Shown here piece after piece: positions 1 through 5,946 of a stretch of 18,623 nucleotides of DNA. A program made the position numbers and the translations under genes. The stretch is from NCBI GenBank assembly GCA_905215655.1, contig CAJMQT010000033.1, forward strand, positions 1-18,623. The letters run 5' to 3'. The stretch is from an uncultured bacterium (GTDB lineage: Bacteria; Bacteroidota; Bacteroidia; Bacteroidales; Bacteroidaceae). The notes under the pieces were generated by a model. That model made no database searches and was not told the DNA's origin. It saw only the letters and a list, made by a program, of their open reading frames with translations. Positions within the stretch are counted from its first letter, which is position 1. The number at the start of each line of letters is the position of its first letter.

Positions 1-598
1 CAACAGTAATTTTTCCTTTTACGATACAAGCCTGTCGGTAGCCCATGCCTTTGATCTCTTTCAGCACGCTCTCCGCCTCCTGATATGTGCGGAAGTTGCC
101 TACGCGGCATATCCAACGGGGCGAATAGAAATGCACATACACCGGCAGACCGGCATATCTCATTTTGATTGCGCTGCCGATGCTCTCGGCTTTCTGTCTG
201 TCCTCACGCGAGTTGCCGCCCGAGAATACCTGAATGCGGTATCCGGTAACCTTCCGGCTGTTGAGCATTACTTTCTTTCCGGTGTTCACCGACGGCGCGT
301 CTGCTGTCGTGTTGCCGCCCGCCACATGCTCCGGATGAGTTCCGACGGCGTGCTCCGGATGATTTTCCGTACCGCCTTTTTCTGTGTTTTTGTCGGCGTC
401 AGGATGTCTTTCAGGTGTTGCGGGAGACGATTTCACGAGCTTAGTGTTGTTCACCAATTCGTCGATATCCGCGCTTTGGGTCACCGTTACGGTGCCTTCG
501 CCCGTCTTTTTGCTTTTTAGTTCGTTAAGAAACGATTGCGCGCCGGCTTGCAAGACGCATGCTGACAGCATCAGTAATATTACGGCGAATTGTCTCAT
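1..598 (-). CDS. SPOR-domain protein, exported, 3' end outside window
   Basis: The gene starts at the ATG at 598 and stays open to the window edge (199 codons seen), so only the last few residues are missing. Residues 1-20 look like a signal peptide ending LQAGA before QS. A C14 in LSAC could mimic a lipobox, but the hydrophobic stretch before it is very short. Residues 21-115 are a polar linker with two HPEH motifs at 81-84 and 89-92. Residues 117-199 match a SPOR fold: VTGYRIQVFSGG opens the first strand and WICRVGNFRTYQEAES lies in the second half. SPOR domains bind denuded peptidoglycan glycan strands, so an envelope role is inferred. It follows the TIM gene by 181 nt on the same strand, with no clear promoter between, so it is probably co-transcribed. 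Confidence 0.85.
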   Translation of the reverse strand, partial: MRQFAVILLMLSACVLQAGAQSFLNELKSKKTGEGTVTVTQSADIDELVNNTKLVKSSPATPERHPDADKNTEKGGTENHPEHAVGTHPEHVAGGNTTADAPSVNTGKKVMLNSRKVTGYRIQVFSGGNSREDRQKAESIGSAIKMRYAGLPVYVHFYSPRWICRVGNFRTYQEAESVLKEIKGMGYRQACIVKGKITV

Positions 599-702
599 TT
601 TATTTAAGATTATAGTTCGTTTGATTGACAATGAATTCTCGTCCGACAGCTCCTCTTTCTCCGTCCGGCCGAGAATGATTATCCGTTCCATTTATAATGA
701 CA

Positions 703-752
703 GAAGGAGGGCGGCTGCGGCTATATATGTCGGCGCCCGCCGCCACTCCTTC
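703..752 (-). other. GC-rich hairpin between tpiA and the SPOR gene
   Basis: The arms GAAGGAGGGCGGC (703-715) and 739-752 pair over 13 bp with one bulged base at 745, around a 23-nt loop. The minus-strand transcript has no U tract after it, so it is not a classic intrinsic terminator. It may be an mRNA stability or attenuation structure inside the operon. Function unknown. Confidence 0.4.
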
Positions 753-779
753 CGGTTCTCGTTTAGATATTATCCGATA

Positions 780-1538
780 TTATTTCCAAGCATTGATGAT
801 ACCCATAAAGTCAGCGGCTTTCAGCGATGCGCCACCGATAAGACCACCGTCGATGTCGGGTTTTGCGAAGAGCTCGGGAGCATTGCTTGCCTTGCAGCTT
901 CCTCCGTAGAGGATTGATGTCTCCTCGGCAACGGCATTTCCGTACTTCTCTGCAATGATCTGACGGATGTATGCGTGGATGTCTTCCGCCTGATCGGATG
1001 TCGCTGTCTTGCCCGTTCCGATAGCCCAGATAGGCTCGTAAGCGATGATTATGTTCTTGAATTCTTCCTCGCTGAGGTTGAACACGCTGCCTTCCAGCTC
1101 TGCCTTTACCACCTCGTTCTGCTTGCCGGCTTCTCTTTCTTCGAGGCTTTCGCCGATGCAGAAGATTACCTTCAAGCCGTTTTTCAGCGCGAGGAGCACT
1201 TTCTCTTTCAGTATTTCGGGGCTTTCAGCGTAATATCCGCGGCGCTCCGAGTGTCCGAGGATTACGTATTGAGCACCTGTGCTCTTAACCATTTCGGCAG
1301 AAACCTCGCCCGTGAAGGCTCCTTTTTCCTTGTCGGCACAGTTCTCGGCGCCGAGTCCTACAACGTCTTGGTTGAGGAATTGCGCGATGCTTGCAAGGTG
1401 GATGAACGGTGTGCAGATTACAACGTCGCAGTTAGGTTTCTCGTTTGTCAGCGTATCGTTAAGCTCTTTGGCAAGGGCGACGCCTTCTTGCAGGTTAAGA
1501 TTCATTTTCCAGTTACCTGCTACAATTTTCTTTCTCAT
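780..1538 (-). CDS. tpiA: triosephosphate isomerase (possible independent start inside the fused frame)
   Basis: Starting at the internal ATG at 1538 gives 252 residues, the normal TIM length, beginning [13 protein letters not shown] as stand-alone TIMs do. TIM interconverts dihydroxyacetone phosphate and glyceraldehyde 3-phosphate in the cytosol. In this numbering the catalytic residues are all present: N9 and K11 in GNWKMN, H96 in ILGHSERR, E168 in [13 protein letters not shown], then the phosphate-binding YGGSCK (211-216) and GGLIGGASL (231-239). An AAAGG lies about 11 nt before the ATG and could serve as a weak ribosome site. Whether the cell makes this protein alone, only as the C-terminus of the 692-residue fusion, or both cannot be told from sequence. 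Confidence 0.6.
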   Translation of the reverse strand: MRKKIVAGNWKMNLNLQEGVALAKELNDTLTNEKPNCDVVICTPFIHLASIAQFLNQDVVGLGAENCADKEKGAFTGEVSAEMVKSTGAQYVILGHSERRGYYAESPEILKEKVLLALKNGLKVIFCIGESLEEREAGKQNEVVKAELEGSVFNLSEEEFKNIIIAYEPIWAIGTGKTATSDQAEDIHAYIRQIIAEKYGNAVAEETSILYGGSCKASNAPELFAKPDIDGGLIGGASLKAADFMGIINAWK

Positions 1539-2858
1539 TTTCTTTTTGCCTTTAAAAAATTTGTATATCGAATTAGAATGTTCTTTGTCACGTATCCAGC
1601 GGGTGAAATTCCACAGGCGGTCGGCAAGGGCGAGCAGGAACAGCGGCAGGATATACCACAGCAGAATGCCCGTAATCTTTCGTGCCGCCGAGGCGTCGGA
1701 GATATGCCCGTATGCCGTCTTTTCGAGCCTTTGCGACTGCGGTCCGAGGTCGGGCAGCGCGTTGTGGCTCCATTTTCCTATCACGACGCCGTCCTTGATG
1801 AGCACCAGCCCGGGGTTGCTTCGTATGATGGTTTTAAGCGTTGTCTCGTCGGAGAAGTAGAAATCGTATTCCGCCCCGGTGATGTCGCGCCAATGACGGA
1901 TGGCGTCTTCGGTGCTCGCCGTCAGCGCGTAGAACGGGTATCCGTGATCTGTGGCATACTCGTAGATGCGGTCTATGTCGCCGAAGTTAGAGTCGTCGGC
2001 ATATTCCAGATGTGGCGCGATGAACAGGAAGGAGTAGTCCCGCCTGCCGAGCACGCTGTCCGTGATGTCTTCGCTGCCGTCTGCCGTCTGTATGAAGAAG
2101 TCGTGTATCGGCGGCACGTAGCCCTCTTCCGTCTGTATTGTCTTGCTGTCGACAAAGGTCCATGTGGAGTCAGGATAGTTGTCGAGCGTGAATTCCTTGC
2201 GTTGTCCGTCTTTTTCGAGTATGAAGGTTGTCTCGAACTTAGGTGTCGGCGCGCCCTCGGGCGTCTTCATTCCCTCCTTTATGTCGGCTCCGACGTGGTA
2301 CGGACGGAAGTCGAACTGTGGCAGGGTGACCAGACTTTGGGTTGCAGTAAAAAGGATGAACACCACCGTATAGGTCGTGATGATCCACTGGTTGCCGCGG
2401 CTTATGAAGCGTGGCATCAGCAGGGGCATTCTGAACAGCAGCGCTGACGCCGCCAGGAGAATGATGTTTTTGCAGAATGTCTGCATGTTGCTGAGCACCA
2501 CCGCGTCGCCGAAACATCCGCAATCTTTTATAGGGTTGGCAAGTACCAGCCACAGCGTCAGCAGAGTCATTACCGCCATGAACAGCAGTATGAGCCGCGT
2601 CACGGCGCGTCTGCGTATGGCAAAGAGCAGGAACACGCCGAGACAGAACTCGAAGCCGCCGAGCAATACAGCCGCCACGAGCGTGATATATCCGGGCAGA
2701 TACGCCGAGAGGTGCAGCACTTCCAGATAGTCCTGCATCTTGTATTGCGTGCCCAGCGGGTCGTTTGCCTTGACAAAGCCTGAGAAGACAAATGTCAGCG
2801 CGACCAATATGCGGCACAGGTTGACAGCCAGTCTCGTTGCGACTTTACCTGCGCTCAT
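780..2858 (-). CDS. tpiA: DoxX/MauE-like membrane protein fused in frame to triosephosphate isomerase
   Basis: One open frame of 692 codons runs from the ATG at 2858. Residues 1-435 resemble the Bacteroidales BT_3928-type DoxX protein. Hydrophobic helices lie near 10-29, 56-80, 86-107, 130-150 and 156-175, and a MauE-like cysteine motif, DCGCFG, is at 112-117. A probably extracytoplasmic thioredoxin-like region at about 205-375 is followed by a last helix near 395-413. Residues 441-692 are a complete TIM barrel. By hand count there are six helices, which would leave the TIM domain in the cytosol, where glycolysis occurs. The usual arrangement in relatives, as I recall it, is two adjacent genes. 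Here no stop separates them. The ATG follows the DUF1599 stop directly (TAAATG), so translation is coupled. The fusion could be real, or an indel or slippage product at the T6 run 1554-1559. Confidence 0.75.
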   Translation of the reverse strand: MSAGKVATRLAVNLCRILVALTFVFSGFVKANDPLGTQYKMQDYLEVLHLSAYLPGYITLVAAVLLGGFEFCLGVFLLFAIRRRAVTRLILLFMAVMTLLTLWLVLANPIKDCGCFGDAVVLSNMQTFCKNIILLAASALLFRMPLLMPRFISRGNQWIITTYTVVFILFTATQSLVTLPQFDFRPYHVGADIKEGMKTPEGAPTPKFETTFILEKDGQRKEFTLDNYPDSTWTFVDSKTIQTEEGYVPPIHDFFIQTADGSEDITDSVLGRRDYSFLFIAPHLEYADDSNFGDIDRIYEYATDHGYPFYALTASTEDAIRHWRDITGAEYDFYFSDETTLKTIIRSNPGLVLIKDGVVIGKWSHNALPDLGPQSQRLEKTAYGHISDASAARKITGILLWYILPLFLLALADRLWNFTRWIRDKEHSNSIYKFFKGKKKMRKKIVAGNWKMNLNLQEGVALAKELNDTLTNEKPNCDVVICTPFIHLASIAQFLNQDVVGLGAENCADKEKGAFTGEVSAEMVKSTGAQYVILGHSERRGYYAESPEILKEKVLLALKNGLKVIFCIGESLEEREAGKQNEVVKAELEGSVFNLSEEEFKNIIIAYEPIWAIGTGKTATSDQAEDIHAYIRQIIAEKYGNAVAEETSILYGGSCKASNAPELFAKPDIDGGLIGGASLKAADFMGIINAWK

Positions 2859-3398
2859 TTATTCTTCTGAAAGTTTTATCACTCCGAACACGGCATAATT
2901 GATTATGTCCATGTAGTTGGCGTCGATACCTTCTGACACCAATGTGGCTCCGCCGATGTCTTCGATTTCCTTCACGCGTTGTATTTTTGTCAGGATGAAG
3001 TCGGTGTAGCTGCTCACTCTCATCGACCTCCACGCCTCGTCATAGTCGTGATTTTTCTTCAACATCAGTTCCAACGCCTTGCCGGCAAAGTCGTCATAAA
3101 GCGCCAGCGCCTCGTCTACGGAGATGTCGGGGCTGTCCGTAAAGCCCTTGTCGAGCTGTATCAGTCCGATTATTCCATAATTTATCAGCGCCACAAACTC
3201 GGGTCGTATGCCTTCGCCCACGAGGCTTTCTTTTTTCACTTCGAGGCTTCTTATGCGTTTCGCTTTTATAAACAGCTGGTCTGTAAGCGACGAGGGACGC
3301 AACATCCGCCACGAAGGACCGTAGTCATGGAGTTTCTTTGAGAATAGCGAACGACACTCCGCCAATGTTTGTTTGAACTGATTTTCCGTATTCGGCAT
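2859..3398 (-). CDS. DUF1599 family protein, two tandem copies of the domain
   Basis: The protein has 179 residues and no signal peptide or membrane helix, so it is probably cytosolic. It is an internal duplication. Residues 20-84 contain SKKLHDYGPSWRMLRPSSL, and residues 113-178 contain LKKNHDYDEAWRSMRVSSY; each copy continues with a basic helix and ends in INYGIIGLIQL or INYAVFGVIKL. This is the DUF1599 signature, a family also described as nucleotide-modification-associated domain 1. The biochemical activity is not established. The conserved K-x-HDY-x3-W motif in both copies suggests a paired binding site (inference). It is the first gene of the DUF1599-DoxX-TIM-SPOR cluster, has a promoter element at 3430-3437, and its stop codon abuts the next ATG with no gap. 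Confidence 0.88.
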   Translation of the reverse strand: MPNTENQFKQTLAECRSLFSKKLHDYGPSWRMLRPSSLTDQLFIKAKRIRSLEVKKESLVGEGIRPEFVALINYGIIGLIQLDKGFTDSPDISVDEALALYDDFAGKALELMLKKNHDYDEAWRSMRVSSYTDFILTKIQRVKEIEDIGGATLVSEGIDANYMDIINYAVFGVIKLSEE

Positions 3399-3429
3399 CT
3401 CTATTTACAATTTATATGCAATCTGCCTG

Positions 3430-3437
3430 CAAAGTTA
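3430..3437 (-). promoter_or_regulatory. -7 promoter element for the DUF1599-DoxX-TIM cluster
   Basis: On the minus strand this reads TAACTTTG, an exact TAnnTTTG Bacteroidota -7 element. It lies 32 nt upstream of the DUF1599 ATG, implying a leader of about 25 nt. I see no good TTTG at the -33 spacing. Confidence 0.55.
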
Positions 3438-3655
3438 ATGAATTTAAACGATAAATCGCATACACGTCGCATTAATTAACTTTAACAACATTTCGTTGCG
3501 CCGACAAATGGTATTTTGCGTCAAAAGGGCAAGCCGTAATCGGGCGTAAGATTATCTTTATTATTTTGATTATCAATCGATAACGTATCTTCTTTTTGTC
3601 GATTATGTTATGTCTGTCAATCGTTTGTTTTCCAATATGCCGTACTTACAGTTTT

Positions 3656-3736
3656 AAAAGACTGCCTTTTACCTTGCAAAAGACCGTCTTTTATACGCTA
3701 AAAGGCAAGCTTTTACACGGCAAAAGACCGCCTTTT
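3656..3736. repeat. array A: four 15-bp palindromic units at exact 22-bp period
   Basis: The units start at 3656, 3678, 3700 and 3722: AAAAGACTGCCTTTT, AAAAGACCGTCTTTT, AAAAGGCAAGCTTTT and AAAAGACCGCCTTTT. Each is separated by exactly 7 bp. The second has perfectly matching 7-bp arms and the others have one or two arm mismatches. The array aligns without gaps to array B at 14045-14125 and shares its unit design with array C. Function unknown; see findings. Confidence 0.85.
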
Positions 3737-3813
3737 GGAAAACGGCTGTTTGCCGATGAAAACTGTAAGGAAAAGCTTTGAAAATGTTACGGATTGTAAG
3801 AAAAAGGCAAGTT

Positions 3814-3868
3814 GACAAGGGACGAGCAAACTTGCGAACTGAAAAAGCCGGTTTGCTCGTCCCTTGTC
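3814..3868 (-). terminator. 18-bp perfect hairpin downstream of the TPR-like lipoprotein gene
   Basis: The arms at 3814-3831 (GACAAGGGACGAGCAAAC) and 3851-3868 are perfect reverse complements around a 19-nt loop. The hairpin begins 20 nt past the lipoprotein stop codon. On the minus strand a short CTTTTTC tract follows about 8 nt after the stem, so termination or 3'-end protection is plausible. The long loop and the delayed U tract make it atypical. Confidence 0.5.
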
Positions 3869-3888
3869 TACTCGTTTACTTTAATAAA

Positions 3889-4353
3889 CTATTCATCCAT
3901 CTTTTTCCGGATGTATCTTATCTTGGCGCATTCGCCATCGAAGACGGCTTGCAGCGAGTCGACTTTCAACTTCATGCGTGTCAGCGATGAGAGCTTTTCC
4001 TTTGTCAGCCCGCCTGTTCCCCTGATGGCGTCTACCGCCTTTTTCATCTCTGCGTATTTGTCTCTCGCCACGGCAAGCGCCTTGTCTGCCGTCTCCACTT
4101 TCAGTTGCGTGCGTTTCAGCTCTACCTCCTGATACAGTCGCAGAGCCGTCTTCCGCGCCTCGATGGCGTCGGGACACTGCTTACGGAGCGAGTCTATCGT
4201 GCCGAGGGCGGCGTCATATTGTCCGTTATCAAACTGTGTGCGGGCCTGCCGTAGCATGCCTGTCGCCTTTTTCTCTGCCGCGTCATCGCCACACGCCGAG
4301 AGGGTTATTGCAAGAGCGAAAGCCGCAAGTGTCTTAATGATTGAATGTCTCAT
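3889..4353 (-). CDS. small lipoprotein with TPR-like helical region
   Basis: The protein has 154 residues. Residues 1-21 are a lipoprotein signal with lipobox LSAC, and C21 is the lipidated residue. Residues 28-80 (KKATGMLRQARTQFDNGQYD, then ALGTIDSLRKQCPDAIEA) look like a tetratricopeptide-type helix pair of the kind that tracks substrates or partners. Residues 80-154 are charged and helical, probably coiled coil. No enzyme motif is visible. It sits head-to-head with cca and shares the 4376-4403 promoter region. Similar short TPR-like lipoproteins are common in Bacteroidales, but I do not recognise a named function. Confidence 0.8.
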   Translation of the reverse strand: MRHSIIKTLAAFALAITLSACGDDAAEKKATGMLRQARTQFDNGQYDAALGTIDSLRKQCPDAIEARKTALRLYQEVELKRTQLKVETADKALAVARDKYAEMKKAVDAIRGTGGLTKEKLSSLTRMKLKVDSLQAVFDGECAKIRYIRKKMDE

Positions 4354-4371
4354 ACTTTTCTGTTTAATTTG

Positions 4372-4403
4372 TTTACAAAGATAGTTAATTTTTCGTATTT
4401 TTG
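4372..4403 (+). promoter_or_regulatory. cca promoter (TTTA-N20-TATTTTTG)
   Basis: TATTTTTG at 4396-4403 matches TAnnTTTG, and TTTA at 4372-4375 sits 20 bp upstream as a one-mismatch -33 element. A start site near 4410 would give a leader of about 18 nt. This supports the ATG at 4428 over the in-frame TTG at 4401, which lies inside the -7 element. Confidence 0.55.
4376..4383 (-). promoter_or_regulatory. -7 promoter element for the TPR-like lipoprotein
   Basis: The minus strand reads TATCTTTG, an exact TAnnTTTG match, 22 nt upstream of the ATG at 4353. No convincing -33 TTTG is seen. It lies only 12 bp from the cca -7 element on the other strand. Confidence 0.5.
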
Positions 4404-4427
4404 CATCCGCTTAGAAAATTATTGATT

Positions 4428-5852
4428 ATGAGGTTACTTTCAGACGCCGAACTGGCGCAGTTGCTCGATAAAGATATATTCCATAAGATTTCAGACGCTG
4501 CCGACGCGCTCGGTTTGGAGTGTTATGTCGTAGGCGGATACGTGCGCGACCTGTTTCTCGAACGACCGTCAAACGATATCGACGTGGTGGTCGTAGGCAG
4601 CGGCATAAGCCTTGCCGACGAACTAAAAAAGACGCTCGGCAGAAAGGCGAAACTGTCCGTATTCCGCAACTTCGGCACGGCACAGGTGAAATATAAAGGT
4701 ATCGAGGTGGAGTTTGTAGGCGCACGAAAGGAGAGTTATACGCACGATTCGAGAAAGCCGGTGGTGGAGGACGGCACGCTCGAAGACGACCAGAACCGCC
4801 GCGACTTCACCATCAACGCTCTCGCGGTGTGCCTCAACAAAGAGCGTTTCGGCGAACTGGTGGACCCGTTTGACGGCATTTACGACCTTGAAGACGGCAT
4901 TATCCGCACGCCGCTCGACCCCGACGTGACCTTCTCCGACGACCCCCTGCGCATGCTACGGTGCGTCCGTTTTGCCACGCAGCTTAACTTTATGATTGAG
5001 GATGAGACCTTCGACGCCCTTGAACGCAACGCCGCGAGGATAAAGATAATAAGCGGTGAGCGCATAGCCGAAGAGCTTAACAAGATCATGATGACACCGA
5101 CGCCGAGCAAAGGCATTGTCGACCTGTATCGCTGCGGACTACTGCCGCTCATTCTTCCCGAGCTTACGATGCTCGACATCATAGAGAAACGCAACGGCAG
5201 GGCTCACAAAAACAACTTTTACCACACGCTCGAAGTGCTCGACAACGTGTGCCGGCGCTCCGACAACCTGTGGCTGCGGTGGGCGGCATTGCTGCATGAC
5301 GTGGGCAAGACGAAGACCAAGCGCTGGGACAACAGCGTGGGATGGACCTTCCACAACCATAATTTCGTGGGCGCGAAGATGGTTGCCGACATATTCAGAC
5401 GTCTCAAACTGCCGCTCGACAGCAAGATGAAGTACGTCAAAAAACTCGTCGACCTGCACATGCGACCGATAGTTATTGCCGACGAGGAGGTGACCGACAG
5501 CGCCGTAAGACGCCTCATGAACGACGCCGGAGACGACATCGACGACCTTATGACGCTGTGCGAGGCTGACATAACAAGCAAGAACGAAGTGCGCAAGAAG
5601 GTGTTTCTCGAAAACTTCCGCATTGTCCGTTCCAAGCTGCACGACCTCAAAGAGAAGGATTACAAGCGCATGTTGCAGCCCTGCATCGACGGCACCGAGA
5701 TAATGGAAATGTTCAATCTGAAACCTTCAAGAGAGGTGGGCGAACTGAAACAGACGCTGAAAGACGCCGTCCTCGACAACCGCGTGCCCAACGAACGGGA
5801 GCCGCTGATGCGCCTACTCATGGACAAGGCAAAAGAAATGGGGCTTGCATAA
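4428..5852 (+). CDS. cca: CCA tRNA nucleotidyltransferase with HD domain
   Basis: The protein has 474 residues from the ATG at 4428. It adds or repairs the 3'-CCA of tRNAs using CTP and ATP. The class II nucleotidyltransferase head is clear: GGYVRD at 36-41, the metal-binding DID at 50-52, then the RRDFTINALA motif and DPLRMLRCVRFATQLNF in the neck. The C-terminal half carries an HD phosphohydrolase region with HTLEVLDNV and RWAALLHDVGKT, and later LVDLHMRP. HD-bearing members of this family can also have phosphatase or 2',3'-cyclic phosphodiesterase activity. An upstream TTG would add nine residues but is excluded by the promoter position. The 94-nt gap to the next gene contains a strong inverted repeat. 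Length and motifs are typical for Bacteroidales. Confidence 0.93.
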   Translation: MRLLSDAELAQLLDKDIFHKISDAADALGLECYVVGGYVRDLFLERPSNDIDVVVVGSGISLADELKKTLGRKAKLSVFRNFGTAQVKYKGIEVEFVGARKESYTHDSRKPVVEDGTLEDDQNRRDFTINALAVCLNKERFGELVDPFDGIYDLEDGIIRTPLDPDVTFSDDPLRMLRCVRFATQLNFMIEDETFDALERNAARIKIISGERIAEELNKIMMTPTPSKGIVDLYRCGLLPLILPELTMLDIIEKRNGRAHKNNFYHTLEVLDNVCRRSDNLWLRWAALLHDVGKTKTKRWDNSVGWTFHNHNFVGAKMVADIFRRLKLPLDSKMKYVKKLVDLHMRPIVIADEEVTDSAVRRLMNDAGDDIDDLMTLCEADITSKNEVRKKVFLENFRIVRSKLHDLKEKDYKRMLQPCIDGTEIMEMFNLKPSREVGELKQTLKDAVLDNRVPNEREPLMRLLMDKAKEMGLA

Positions 5853-5900
5853 AGGCACTTTATACGGTCTCTGAACAATAAAAAAGCTTTTTTCGGGTTA

Positions 5901-5940
5901 TTATCTTATATAAAATCTGTTATTGCTTTATATAAGATAA
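5901..5940 (+). promoter_or_regulatory. 14-bp perfect inverted repeat just before the PorE-like start codon
   Basis: TTATCTTATATAAA (5901-5914) and its exact reverse complement (5927-5940) flank a 12-nt loop. The right arm ends six bases before the ATG at 5947. An additional self-complementary AAAAAAGCTTTTTT lies at 5880-5893. It could be an operator or a structured 5' leader controlling translation, or the tail of cca. No U tract follows, so a terminator is less likely. Confidence 0.5.
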
Positions 5941-5946
5941 GGTACA

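Larger units (their letters stand above)
3399..3888. other. 490-bp intergenic region
   Basis: From left to right it holds the promoter of the DUF1599 cluster (3430-3437), an AT-rich stretch with no visible gene, repeat array A (3656-3736), a short CGGC/GCCG hairpin near 3743-3755, and the 18-bp hairpin at 3814-3868. The short open frames that cross it consist of repeat and hairpin sequence and do not look coding. Confidence 0.7.

Noticed and set aside
975..2447. 490-codon plus-strand open frame antisense to the DoxX-TIM gene
   Set aside because: It is the mirror of a real gene with clear TIM and DoxX motifs; its own translation shows no domain and it has no promoter.
3656..3736. Array A as a CRISPR
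   Set aside because: The units are 15 bp and palindromic with 7-bp spacers, and no cas gene is in the window.
3596..3781. 61-codon plus-strand frame across array A
   Set aside because: It is open because the 22-bp repeats lack stops in that frame; the translation is only repeat-derived FTL/KR text.
4401..4427. Upstream TTG start for cca adding nine residues
   Set aside because: The TTG lies within the -7 element TATTTTTG, so it would not be in the transcript.
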